The position numbers and the translations under genes are program-made. DNA of 64,000 nucleotides, taken from contig MU621099.1 in assembly GCA_025399215.1 (NCBI GenBank), positions 78,450 through 142,449 on the forward strand. Direction: 5' to 3'. Source of the DNA: Globomyces pollinis-pini (lineage: Eukaryota; Chytridiomycota; Chytridiomycetes; Rhizophydiales; Globomycetaceae). The notes below the pieces were generated by a model. The model made no database searches and had not been told where the DNA came from. It saw nothing but the letters and a program-made list of their open reading frames with translations. Positions 24,941 through 35,949 of this stretch are shown here, in pieces. Every line of letters begins with the position of its first letter. Positions within the stretch are counted from its first letter, which is position 1.

Positions 24941-25211
24941 ATCTTTTGAAATACTATAGTTGAACTTGTTTTTGACTACTTTAGCTTCTCTTTATAGTGT
25001 AAAGGTATCAGTTTCAATATATTAAATACTTGGATGATTTGCTTACATGATGTTGAGTCTAACTCACGAGTGACTCATCTGTATATATAGATGTTCTTTG
25101 CATTTGTAATATGGGTGAACCACAGACAATCAGCGCATAATAACAGCAGAGATAGCTTATCAAGGAAATATATTAAAACAAGCTAGACACAATTCAAGTA
25201 AACACAGTACA
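24941..25211. other. Convergent intergenic region TBCCD1 / PCNA
   Basis: 271 bp of AT-rich sequence between two gene ends; no gene, RNA or repeat is seen. Confidence 0.4.
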
Positions 25212-26305
25212 TTATTCCTCATCATCCATCTTTGGAGCAAGATAATATCTGGAATAAGTAACTTAAAAACTTACCGGACATGTCCGATTTCACCGATTCG
25301 GTATTGAACCAACATTGGAATATCATTAGAAACAGAAAGGCTGACTTGCTTGGAAAGAGGGGTAGCTTTTGCAAAATTGCAAAGGTATTTAGAAGCTAGA
25401 ACAACGGAGACAGCCTAGATATAAACCGAGAAGAAATATACTTTGCTGACTTCAATTTTAGTGGTAGTGTCTTCGTATTCATCTTTTTCATCAATAGAAC
25501 CACCAGATCCAGCTTTAAGAGTAACAGACCCAGTGCCGATATCTCCGTCCACAGAAAATTTAATACCTTCTTTATCAATGGATAAAGTCACTTTTGTTAG
25601 AATTGATTGATTACAGTTGTCTGAAATTTCTTTCATGTCTGTACAGATACGTTTGAATTCAGCCGAGGACATGGTGACAATGGCATCATATTCTGGCTCA
25701 GGGACACCCAAATGGTCAGCATCAATATTCATTAATTTCAAGTCATATTCACACATGCGATCATTCTCTAGTAACTGTTAGAGAGGATCAAAAAAATGAA
25801 AATAGTAATGACAGAGATTTGCGCAAGATAGATAAAACCGATGATGAGTGGTTTATCACAAGTCTTCAATACGAGAAATATATAATTGGATAGAAAAGGG
25901 TAGTATACATACTTCCTTCAAACAAGATGGTCAAATAGTCTGATTTTTCACCGGCCTGTAAAGTGAGGATATCATCAGGACCAGCAGCTTTGAGAATCTT
26001 TCCCAAGGAAGAGAGGGAGAGACCCAAATTAACGTTTCGATCACAGCGATAGTGTTCGAAACCAGATTTTCTCAAGAGTAAGATGATAAGGGAGACGTGA
26101 GCAGTGTCCATAGCTTGCAGGGAGATACCAGTATCATTGCAGTCAAAGTTTACATCATTGATCAGATCCTTTACAGCGTCGAGTAGTTTCTTGAGGATAC
26201 TAAAAAGATCAGCATAAGAAACAAGAAAGACAATTAGTTAATAGATCAATTAGTGAATGTGAGGGAGAGAGAGTACCTTGCAGGATTAAGTCTGGCTTCT
26301 AACAT
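25212..26305 (-). CDS. PCNA: Proliferating cell nuclear antigen (sliding clamp)
   Basis: Homotrimeric DNA clamp for replicative polymerases and repair. The start MLEARLNPA at 26305 is followed by an intron of about 75 nt. The next exon has SILKKLLDAVKDLINDVNFDCNDTGISLQAMDTAHVSL, matching family beta strands, and the basic centre-hole segment (GFEHYRCDRNVNLGLSLSSLGKIL). Conserved later elements are LKLMNIDADHLGVPEPEYD, EISDNCNQS and, in the interdomain and C-terminal parts, ATPLSKQVSLSVSNDIPMLVQY. It ends VRYYLAPKMDDEE, with the APK motif that touches PIP-box partners. The intron near 25770-25910 is among the longer ones (about 135 nt). Divergent from MCM8. Confidence 0.95.
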
Positions 26306-26487
26306 TAAAAAATATTCAAAAAGAAAAAGGATCAAGGAAGGGTTAAATACATGCAGTCGGACTTGGACAAGCAAGGAACTTATTACCGATACTATAATAG
26401 TTTAACAAAGAAGTATCCAATTGCTAATTAGGATTTGACCCAGTACTACAAATTATAGGAAAAAACTATTCAAATTTAATCCAAGAT
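26306..26487. promoter_or_regulatory. Shared divergent promoter PCNA / MCM8
   Basis: 182 bp between start codons of two DNA replication or repair genes. It is AT-rich. I looked for the yeast MCB box ACGCGT and found none. Confidence 0.5.
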
Positions 26488-29348
26488 ATGTCTGATAATC
26501 CAGCTTCACTTCCATACTTTACCAAACTACTGGATTTCTTTATAAATTACTATTCTACTACTGATAATCACTTTGACTCAGTCATTGCTCTTCCTTGGTC
26601 TCTTTTACTAAACTACCCTGCACTGGACTGTCTCTCCCTATTGATTACAGCTCCTGCTTCTTTCTTACCCGCTCTCGACTTAGCTGCTACTCTTGTATGC
26701 TCATTGACTCTCACTCTTAGGCTGCTGAAAAATATTTGGAACGAATTCAAATCAATTGGTTAAAGGATGTTCAACTCCCACAGAAATCTGTTCAACTACT
26801 ACAATACAACTCTATCACTAAACTAAAGGATTTAAAACCTAGCCTTGTCGGTATCTGGCTTGTTTAACATTAGGGAAATTCGTCTCTGTGAAAGGCACAG
26901 TTGTGTCTGTGTCCCTCGTAAAGCCTCTCATATCACAAATGGTTTTCACTTGCGCTTTATGCAGGAAACCTTATCTAATCAAAGCTGTACTTGGAAAATT
27001 TAAACCTTTGTCAAAATGTTCTAAACTTGGTTGTCTATCAAAATCTTTCGTTCCTGACAGAACTTCAAATGATACTATCGTATCTGATTGCCAATATGTC
27101 ACGTAAATACTCTTTCTTTATTCTCTCTTTTTGTTTTATCATGAAGTTGACAATCTTTATGACCATGTTGATGGACACCAAAGGTGTTTGTGTCCTACTA
27201 AAACACATAAGATGATTATATATCCACTTTTTACCAATCGAAAAAGACTAATATTTCAAAGCATCCAAGAAAAACTACCACAAGATCACCCTGAATACAA
27301 AAAAGTTCCCAAATCTTTACAATGCTATCTCCAAAAGAGTCTAGTAGACAGCGTTATTCCTGGTAACGTTGTTACATGTTCCGGGATCGTCCAAACACTG
27401 TCAACCCAAGATGGTATCGAATATCTTTAACTTCAACAGCAAAAAACAAATCAAATACGGCTCATATGTTTTTCATGGTACTACTTAAACTATAACAATA
27501 GTATTTACAAGTTAATTCGATTGAAAAGATTGAAGAGGATGATGAGATACGGAAAGACACTCTTGAATTTTCTGATACTGATTTGCAGGGTATATTAGAA
27601 ATTTACAACTTTGAAGGTTTAGCTATAGTGCTAATTATCTTAGGTACATTTTATGTAGTCCTTACGGCTAGGTATCTCTTTTTTCTATTCATTCCCTGCT
27701 AGGTATGTTAGTTTTGCTAATGATTAGGTAAATAAGAATCATTATTAAGATTAGGTAAACAGTTCATGATTTATTCTAGGTGATTTGTTTAATCTCTTGG
27801 TTCATTCATTCTGTCCACCTATATTTGGACATGAAATTATTAAAGGTAGTCATAATTTTGTTTAGTTTTCCAGCTGCTCTTTTACTGACTTTGTTTGGCG
27901 GCCGGCAACGTTCTCAAAGTCAGTCTACAATTCAACTACGCCCAGATCCACACATATTGGTTGTTGGTGATCCAGGTATTTCAGCTATTTTAATTTTAGG
28001 GCTTGGTAAGAGTCAATTGTTATTGGCAGCAGTAAATTTGTCGCCACGAGGTGTGTATGCAACTGGATCTACATCCACCACAGCCGCCTTTACGGCCAAT
28101 GTGTCGAAAGATTCTTTTTCGGGAGATACTATCTTAGAGGCTGGTTACTTTCCATTAGCAGACCAAGGGTTGTGTTGTATTGATGAATTCGACAAATTAA
28201 AAGATTATAATCCTATTCTTCAGATTTTGGAAGAACAAGCTATAGCAGTGTCTAAGAATGGATTTCTATGTTCAATGCCTTGTCGAACAAGTGTTGTTGC
28301 CGCTGCTAATCCAACTGGTAATTATGTATATATAACATTAAAGGTGGTCATTACGATAAAACAAAAACAATCGTGGAAAACTTGAAGATGAATGAAGTTC
28401 TCCTATCGAGGTTTGACTTGATTTTTGTCATGTTGGATAAAGCTGACCAAACGATGGATCGATTTCTTTCTGACCATATCATGAAAGTAATCCAAACTTT
28501 ACTTTTTCTTATATCAGATTCATAGCGGTAAACGGTTAGTCAAACAAGAATTTACCAAAAATGGTATTTAATTGGTTGTTCATGATGTAGAGAATGGTGA
28601 GGCGACTGTTAACTCGCTATCAGAAAGATTGCATTTTGGAACAATGAATTCAGATCCAATTCCAACCAACTTATTACGAAAATACATATCGTACGCCAGA
28701 ACATATTGTCAACCAAAGTAAGGAATATTCTGGTTAAGTTTAGGTTGACGAACGAAGCGGCGGTAGCATTACAAGAATGTTATCTGCTTCTGAAAAAGTA
28801 ATGATTCAAAGTTTAACAACTAGGAGTCGATCAAGGTAATAAAACCAAAAAGTAAATGAAATTGAAACCAGTGATGGGACTCCTGTACGTTCAATTCACT
28901 GATTGTTAGATTACCACTCGATACTTGGAATCAATGCTAAGACTATCAGAAGCAAGAGCCAGATCCGAATTACGTACGTCAAATTAATCTGAACTTAGGC
29001 GACAATATCACTCCTGAAGACGTTTCAGATATATTCGAGATTTTCAAATACTCTCTGTAAGTAATCAACTCTTGACGATAGATTTCATCTTAATGACGAA
29101 GTTGGACAACTTGTGCAATCCAAACGGAAAGGGGGAGGGTCTAGTAAACAAGCCGAACTTAAGCTTTTACTGGAAGGATTACGAAAGACTAGTAATCAAA
29201 CCGGTTCATCTTTCACATATGCACAAATTGTCAACCTTGCCAATCGTAATCCGATTCCATCTTAACATGGTTAGAATTGATGATTAAGAATGATGTGACA
29301 GTGATGTTGGAAACGTTGAATCATCAAGGTGCATTATTGTATTACTAA
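26488..29348 (+). CDS. MCM8: MCM8 DNA helicase
   Basis: AAA+ helicase of the MCM family that works, usually with MCM9, in homologous recombination and fork repair. The N-terminal domain reads VSVKGTVVSVSLVKPL and carries a zinc ribbon (CALC ... CSKLGC). The AAA+ core has Walker A GDPGLGKSQ, split by a 24-nt intron, then Walker B CCIDEFDKL, AANPTGGHYDKTK, and the SRFDLIFVMLD segment with the arginine finger. A winged-helix-like C-terminus ends NHQGALLYY. About ten short introns are needed, and exon borders at 27430-27780 and 28540-29040 are provisional. I call MCM8 rather than MCM2-7 from the SPRGVYATGSTSTTAAFT and ADQGLCCIDEFDKL pattern. Confidence 0.88.
27976..27999 (+). other. 24-nt intron splitting the MCM8 Walker A codons
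   Basis: GTATTTCA...AATTTTAG. The upstream exon ends VVGDPG and the downstream exon begins LGKSQLLL; the joined motif is a perfect P-loop, so the intron is well supported. Confidence 0.9.
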
Positions 29349-29724
29349 TAATAGGATTCTTGATTAGTAAAGGCAACCGTGTTTATCAGTTAACAGTATA
29401 AACAAAACATATGTATGTATTCATCAAATAAACTTGCATTATACTTATGTTGTATTTGTAAGATTGTCTACATATATTCACTATTGTCTTGGTAACAATT
29501 ATACAACATTACCAATCTGACATATTTATTAATCAATTACAATGAATTGGCTTAATTAATGAGATTGACAAACAAGTAATAACATGTATAAAGACAATGA
29601 TGATGTAAACGAACACAATGGATCCATTGTTGTTCATATAATAAGACAAGTGTTGATATTATTCTTCAACTCTTCTCCATCAATCATATTCAATACACTT
29701 CACAGTTAACTACTTACCATAAAA
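29349..29724. promoter_or_regulatory. Intergenic region MCM8 to orphan membrane gene
   Basis: 376 bp, very AT-rich; it would hold the MCM8 terminator and the next promoter. No gene or repeat is evident. Confidence 0.4.
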
Positions 29725-30465
29725 ATGTTTAATTTGGATCGCGTCAGATTGAAGGGGTTTGATTACGTTGACCGATATCAATTACAAATCATTAAATATT
29801 TGGGATCCATGCAAGTAGCTAACATGGTAGCATTTGCCATTGGAATTCTTCAATTAGTATTGATACTGTATAATATTGGATTGGTTATGACATGGTATCT
29901 GAATCAATTACGCGCATTAGCAATGGGGTTGGTGACGATGTGGGCAGTCATGTCGGTTATTAGTGGAGTTTTTATGGTTGCATCATTAATGGCATGTATT
30001 CTTTGGCCGATTTGTGTTTTTCAAACCACTATAATGCTTGGTTTACAGGATTGTCAACATTGGGTTCATATGCCACCTTATTATTCCGAAATATCTTTAC
30101 TACAATCTTATTTAACTCATACGTTTATTGAATGGATTGACAAAAAACATCGCGATGTGGTGCACCATTCATTAATTCCTCTATTGCCACCTGAACTGGT
30201 GTTACAAGTGAATGAGAGATTGGATAAAATGAAAATCGAATCAATTCAGTCTGATTTACTTAATAATTCACTTTTGAAATCACCAATGGATCCTAGTGGT
30301 TTCTTATTTGGAATTATGGGAATATCTGAAGTGATGGTAGTTGTACACAAGAATGACGATAATCCAGTTTGGTTGTTAGTTGTTAGTAAGGATTTGTTTA
30401 TGATGACGGCTTTTATGGTAACAGTTGGGTCGATAAGTAGTGTGATTTGGACAGATGTATTGTAA
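29725..30465 (+). CDS. Polytopic membrane protein of unknown family
   Basis: I do not recognise it. Intronless, 246 residues. Three hydrophobic segments lie close together near residues 30-52, 60-85 and 86-108 (ANMVAFAIGILQLVLILYNIG; MGLVTMWAVMSVISGVFMVASLMACILWPICVF). A soluble region with HVIH-like charged helices follows (about 125-200), and a C-terminal hydrophobic stretch with GFLFGIMGISEVMVVV and TAFMVTVGSISSVIW. Coding is supported by length, codon pattern and the absence of stops in a very AT-rich setting. Confidence 0.65.
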   Translation: MFNLDRVRLKGFDYVDRYQLQIIKYLGSMQVANMVAFAIGILQLVLILYNIGLVMTWYLNQLRALAMGLVTMWAVMSVISGVFMVASLMACILWPICVFQTTIMLGLQDCQHWVHMPPYYSEISLLQSYLTHTFIEWIDKKHRDVVHHSLIPLLPPELVLQVNERLDKMKIESIQSDLLNNSLLKSPMDPSGFLFGIMGISEVMVVVHKNDDNPVWLLVVSKDLFMMTAFMVTVGSISSVIWTDVL

Positions 30466-30641
30466 TATACTATTTACTAAATTGCTTACAAGAATAAGAA
30501 CACAATTTACGTGTCTTTTAAGTTTATTGTACACGTAGTGGAATGATTCTCATTACAGATAATCCAGTCTGCTATGAAGTTGTATGGTGGGGTTGGTTAG
30601 GGTTATAATTTTTTTTTATTTTTTTTTTCTCACTTCAATCA

Positions 30642-32215
30642 ATGGGCAAATCTAACACTGACTTTGATTCCATTAAACCTTCAAAGCAAGGAGCGTCACT
30701 CAACACCGAAGATTGGCCATTGTTGCTTAAGAATTATGACAAGTTGAATATCAGAACTGCTCATTATACTCCAATTCCAAATGGTTCTGCTCCTTTAAAA
30801 AGAGATATCGATAGTTACGTTAAATATGGTGTCATCAACTTGGATAAACCAGCTAATCCTTCTTCTCATGAAGTGGTTGCTTGGATTCGTCGTATTTTGC
30901 GAGTGGAGAAAACTGGTCATTCAGGAACTTTGGATCCTAAAGTCACTGGTTGCTTAATTGTTTGCATTGACCGTGCTACTCGTTTGGTCAAGTCTCAACA
31001 AGGTGCTGGTAAAGAGTATGTGTGTGTTTTACGTTTACATGATGCCCTTGAAAATGAAAAGAAAATATCTCAAGGTGATATTGTTTGTCAATTAATGCTT
31101 TAGCTATTGAAACACTTACTGGTGCTCTTTTCCAACGTCCACCTTTAATATCTGCTGTCAAACGTCAACTTCGTATCAGAACTATTCATGAATCTAAATT
31201 AATTGAATTTGATAATGATAGACATTTGGCTGTCTTTTGGGCTAGCTGTGAAGCTGGTACTTATATGAGAACCCTTTGTGTCCATTTAGGTTTATTGTTA
31301 GGCGTTGGTGGACACATGCAAGAATTACGTAGAGTTCGTTCTGGAGCAACTGGAGAAGATGTAACACAATTAATAATTTTAACATTCAAAGGACACTATG
31401 GTTACTATGCATGATGTTATGGATGCTCAATGGTTATTGGACAACACTAAAGATGAATCATACTTGCGAAGAGTGGTCAGACCATTAGAATCTTTATTGA
31501 CCGGATTCAAGCGTATTGTTGTGAAGGACAGTGCTGTAAATGCTGTTTGCTATGGTGCCAAGTTCATGATTCCTGGATTGTTGAGATACGAATCTGGTAT
31601 TGATATTCATGAAGAGGTCGTGTTGATGACTACTAAAGGTATTTTTTGAAATATTCTCATCTTTGAATAGGTGAAGCTATTGCTTTGGCATATGCTCTGA
31701 TGTCTACTGCTGAAATGGCTTCATGCGATCATGGAGTCGTTGCTAAAATCAAGCGTGTTATTATGGAGCGTGATACATATCCACGTCGTTGGGGTCTTGG
31801 TCCAAGAGCTTCCGAAAAGAAGAAATTGATTGCTGATGGTAAATTGGACAAATATGGTCGTGCCATTGAAGGAACTACTCCACAAAGTTGGACTAAAGGA
31901 TTTGTAGACTATGCTGCGTAATTTCGCATTTATATTAATGTTAGTGGACAATCGGATGCCAAAGCAACAAAGACAGAAGAACCTTCACCATTAATTGAAG
32001 ATATCTCAGAGCCAGCTTCCAAGAAGAGGAAGGCCGAGTCAGACATTGAGGAATCACCTGTCAAAGAAAAGAAAGAAAAGAAGGAGAAGAAGGAAAAGAA
32101 AGAAAAGAAGGAAAAGAAAGGTAAGAATAACTCAATTAATTTTGTAGAAAAGAAAGATTCTGAAGATGAATCTAAAACTGAAAAGAAGAAATCTAAGAAG
32201 TCAAAGAAGGATTAG
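30642..32215 (+). CDS. CBF5: H/ACA snoRNP pseudouridine synthase (dyskerin/Cbf5)
   Basis: Catalytic subunit of box H/ACA snoRNPs, which converts uridine to pseudouridine in rRNA and snRNA. The DKCLD N-terminus and TruB fold are very well conserved: [23 protein letters not shown], then the catalytic aspartate in [23 protein letters not shown], and [28 protein letters not shown]. The PUA domain follows ([22 protein letters not shown]). The C-terminal tail is a Lys/Glu repeat ending KKSKKSKKD. Introns of 29, 31, 32 and about 28 nt (first at 31075-31103) remove apparent frameshifts. Start at 30642 after a poly-T tract. Confidence 0.97.
32055..32120 (+). repeat. Coding minisatellite (KKE)n in the CBF5 tail
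   Basis: AAGAAAGAAAAG/AAGGAGAAGAAG units repeat, encoding Lys-Lys-Glu runs typical of nucleolar Cbf5 tails. Confidence 0.8.
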
Positions 32216-32292
32216 TTATTCAGTGTTTTTATAATTGGGTTGAAAAATAAATATTGATTTATTTCATAAAGGATGTTGTTTCTTTTACACTA

Positions 32293-33892
32293 TCATTTAT
32301 TCTTTCTGGGTCTGAATTTATCTGGATTCATTTTCATTGCATATTGCAAGTGTTTTTGAGCTTTTGTACGTTTCAGTTTTGGTTTTTCATCAAAATCTAC
32401 ATCATTTTCGTCATCTTCTCTTGTAATAAGTTTACTAGATATTTCATGTGGCCATAAATCCCCCCAAAATGATTTTCGCGCATGTGAGTAAAGGGGATTT
32501 GGGTGAGATTTTGATATGGTAGTTCGTTGCCATAATCCTTCTGGGGAACAGATATCCAAAACAGCATGTTTTGGTCGCTTTAGAGGAGGTAAAATAAGTC
32601 GCGGCCAATGGTACGATCGCTCTTGAAGTTGTAGAATGCTATTCGAAGCCGTTGAGGGTTCAATCGTTGGTCTTTTTGTTTTTCTCAACACAATAAACGA
32701 AAATTTAGAATCTTCATTACAATTTCTAGTTGATTTTGCATTTCTCTAACAAAATTAAAAAAGATATGAAGGATACCATGACAGTATTTAACGTTATGGA
32801 TTGAGAAAAATGACACCAATGTCCATGCCGACTAGTAAGCACCGGACACTTCAATTCATGTGCACACTACTATTAATAACTATAGTCAATCATACTGGAG
32901 CTACCACATGCAACTCTTGATTTTCTTTCTTGGCTAAATCAATCAATTGCTGTCTTGCATTTGCAATGATTTGAAATCCTATCGGTGTTCCACGATCGAT
33001 CAGTATTAGTGTATCTTTGGTTTGTTTCCATAGTGTTTCAACAGTGAAGGTACGGTTGGTATCGTTTGGTAATTCGGATAATGTAAATGCTGATATGACC
33101 AAATCTGATTGTTCTTCCTTGTATTGTTAATATTTTGTTTTTACCGTATTATACTTGGATTGAATAGGTAAATATCGTTTTAGCTTTAAATCTTTGATTG
33201 ATAATTCAGGATTTTCTAATATGATTTAGTCGCCATAATTCTTACTTGAAAAAGATTCAACAATATTTAACATTGATTCTGATACATCGATGGCAGTCAT
33301 TTGTTTTATGGATGAATTCCAGAATTGTTGAATGGCCCTGATGTTAGTGATTTAATTTACCATAATGCTGTTCCAGGACCTGTACCAAAATCGGTTACTG
33401 ATTCTGGTTTGAAATTAGGAATTCGTTTGTTGATTTGTGATAATACATTGTAGATTGCTCCATAAGTAGGAATCATACGAGATGCAACATACGCAGCTGA
33501 TTCATATTTATCGTAACTGAGAGAATGTGGTTGTAAATTAGGTACTGGTAAGTTATTTTCGATCGCTAGTAGTTGAATCGAATGAATTTGAATGTACCTG
33601 TCCTTTCAGCAATAGATTTGAGTAGTGGGCTACCAGTAGACATCAAAGAAGTTTGAATTCGTTGTGTACATTCTTTAATAGTTAAACGATGAAATGGTTG
33701 CATCCATATTTTCATTTCATGCTCTAATGGTTTAGGAATGGATACCAATCCAATTCTACTGGTTGCCATTGATTTCATATCATCAAAGAGTGCTGTTGAA
33801 TCTGACTCTGTTGTATAGAGTTTTGCAATACTTTTTAGCCTTGATTTTGAATTTCGAATTCCACCTCCAGTCCAGTGTAATCTGGTGAACAT
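32293..33892 (-). CDS. RSM22: Mitochondrial ribosome assembly methyltransferase-like protein Rsm22/METTL17
   Basis: Needed for mitochondrial small-subunit assembly; METTL17 carries an Fe-S cluster. The start MFTRLHWTGGGIRNSKSRLKSIAKLYT at 33892 looks like a presequence. The SAM-fold segment reads VTDFGTGPGTALW and later LVISAFTLSELPN. Splicing a 29-nt intron near 32877-32905 yields the cysteine motif CAHELKCP ... GHWCHFSQ that coordinates the cluster. The C-terminal extension is basic (RTKAQKHLQYAMKMNPDKFRPRKNK). The exon border around 32700-32760 is uncertain. Confidence 0.85.
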
Positions 33893-33977
33893 TTTTTGTT
33901 AAAGGTTATTTTGCTTTTTTTTTTACAACTTACAGTGAAATCTATTGAATTTTTATGGATACTGGAACGCAATTCCA

Positions 33978-35539
33978 ATGGATACCGAAACCCGTAAATT
34001 TGATATTGAACAGGTTTTTAAATTACCGAGTAATATTCACAATGCAAAAGGATGGAATCGATTTAGAACAGACGCGTTAACTTGTATTTATTTGGTTATG
34101 TAGACAAAAGTTCTTGTATTATACTGAAGTATGATATAATTGTTCAAATATTGTAGACGTTCACAATTTGATAGTTTAGAAAAGTGTGGAGTTTCATCTC
34201 ATTCTTCAACTTTCCCAATTATGAATCCAACAACAATTGCAATTCATAAAAACGTTACCCCAAATTGGAACTCCAAAGCAGTTACTTCAGATGCGAAATT
34301 ATATCCAAGTTACAAGGCAGCTTGGTTAACAGATGTACAATTTGGAAAAAACCAAATATTTCGAATTCAATTGGATTCAGGTTCAAGCGATACTTGGGTA
34401 AGAGGGCCAGATTGCTTAAATCCTACAAATGATGGTAGTTGTGATGGTTCTAAACTGGATTTATCCGATAATTCCATCGTTTCCTTTCAATCTCCACCGC
34501 TTAATTACACTGCCGAATATGCAGATGGGAACTTTACCGCCGATGTTTATACTTGTCCAGTTCAGATTGGTACATTAAAGGCAACGATCCCAATTGGTGT
34601 TGCACGCGTTATGGACAATGATTATTATTTAGATGGTTTGCTGGGTTTCGGATTTGTAGGATTGTCTAGTATATCGAGAAAGACAAAAAAGAACTCTGTG
34701 TACTTTGATAATCTTGGGTTTACGAAATTGCAGGAAATAATTGGGTTTTATATTTCAAACTTTACGGAACCTACCCCAGGTCAGATTACATTTGGAGGGA
34801 TAGATTCCAAGCGTTTTTATCCTCCAATTCATTACATGCCAGTTATTAAAGAGAATGGGTTGTACCAGCACTGGGCATTTTCTTTAGTGAATTTTACTGT
34901 AACTATCCCCGGAGTCAATTCCATTAAAAACGTTTCACTTATGACTGTAAATACATCAAATGCGATTATCGATACGGGGACAACCCAAATAAAGCTCGAC
35001 AAAGATATCGTGCATAGGATCAACGTGGATGCGTTAGGGGCGAAATATAATGGGTTGAATTATCAATTCGATTGTGATGTACCATTACCAGATATAATAT
35101 TTAATGATGGTGATTTTGAATTTATCCTTCCTTCTTTGATCTATCGGCGCAAGATTGATATTGACATATGTTTTTCAGTTATTGTTCCAACTACTGACGA
35201 AACTGCAGTATTTGGTGACTACTTTTTATCACAGTACTATTCTATATTTGATAAATCAACGGGTATGTCAGGTAGTGTCACTGATTATTTGTAGAGCCAC
35301 CCCGAATAGGACTTGCCAAAGCCAATCATCAGTTGATCGTTAGCAATATCACGCAGCTAAATAGCAGTTTTTTTGTATTCATGGGGATCGGACTAGGTGT
35401 ACTTGTGGTTGCCCTCTTGATTTGTGTGTGGTTTTTGATCCGAAAGGCAGTGAGACGTCAATACACTGCTTTAGAGAGAAGGCCTGAGATGTACATGGAA
35501 CCAGTAATTGTTCAAGTAGGAGAACACAGAGAAGAGTGA
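33978..35539 (+). CDS. Membrane-tethered aspartic protease (pepsin family A1)
   Basis: Two catalytic Asp motifs: LDSGSSDTWV (about 34373) and IDTGTTQIKL (about 34969). The flap region has YADGNFTADVYT, and LLGFGF and PPRIGLAKANH fit the fold. The last motif needs a 33-nt intron (about 35261-35293). Several N-x-S/T sites suggest secretion. A C-terminal membrane segment (FFVFMGIGLGVLVVALLICVWFLI) with a basic cytosolic tail tethers it. The 5' end is uncertain. An upstream ATG at 33978 (MDTETRKFDIEQVF) joins through two short introns to RSQFDSLEKCG, but no signal peptide is seen, which is odd for this family. Confidence 0.8.
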
Positions 35540-35949
35540 AATACTCACATATCGTTCTTGTGTATCTTTGGATGTATCTGGTATTTCTTTTGAATAGTCT
35601 ATCTGATTACAATAAAACACAAATATGTATTACAATTTGTAGCTCAAATTAGTATTATTTTCCGGTTATACAAAACCATCCAAGATGTGTACACGCCAAG
35701 TTATACTATTACACGAAAATTAAATAGTATTTCAATGGAGAATACTAATTTCTATTAAAAATAGTTATTATTGTTAGCATTACGAAATCACCACACCAAC
35801 AATTACTACCACCAACACCACTAATACTACTACCATCACAACAACTATTACTATCAATACTATTCCTATAACTAATACTGAACTAATTTCACGTTGGCGT
35901 AAAAAAGCCCAGTCTATTTCACCTTCGTTTGTGCCACTCTTTTCTTTAA
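35540..35949. other. Intergenic region protease / septin with an ACC/ACT-rich stretch
   Basis: It holds an AT-rich region and, at about 35785-35875, a trinucleotide-like run (ACC, ACT, AAC, ATC). The run reads open into the septin frame as Thr/Ile/Asn-rich sequence after a possible acceptor at about 35779, so part may be an extra 5' septin exon. I could not find a convincing upstream ATG. Confidence 0.35.

Noticed and set aside
31081..31103. Frameshift or pseudogene in CBF5
   Set aside because: The break is a 29-nt intron with GT..AG ends; the joined protein matches Cbf5 throughout.
32700..32760. Separate short gene at the 3' part of RSM22
   Set aside because: The segment 32293-32691 lacks an ATG of its own in a suitable context and continues the RSM22 C-terminal basic tail, though the joining intron is not precisely defined.
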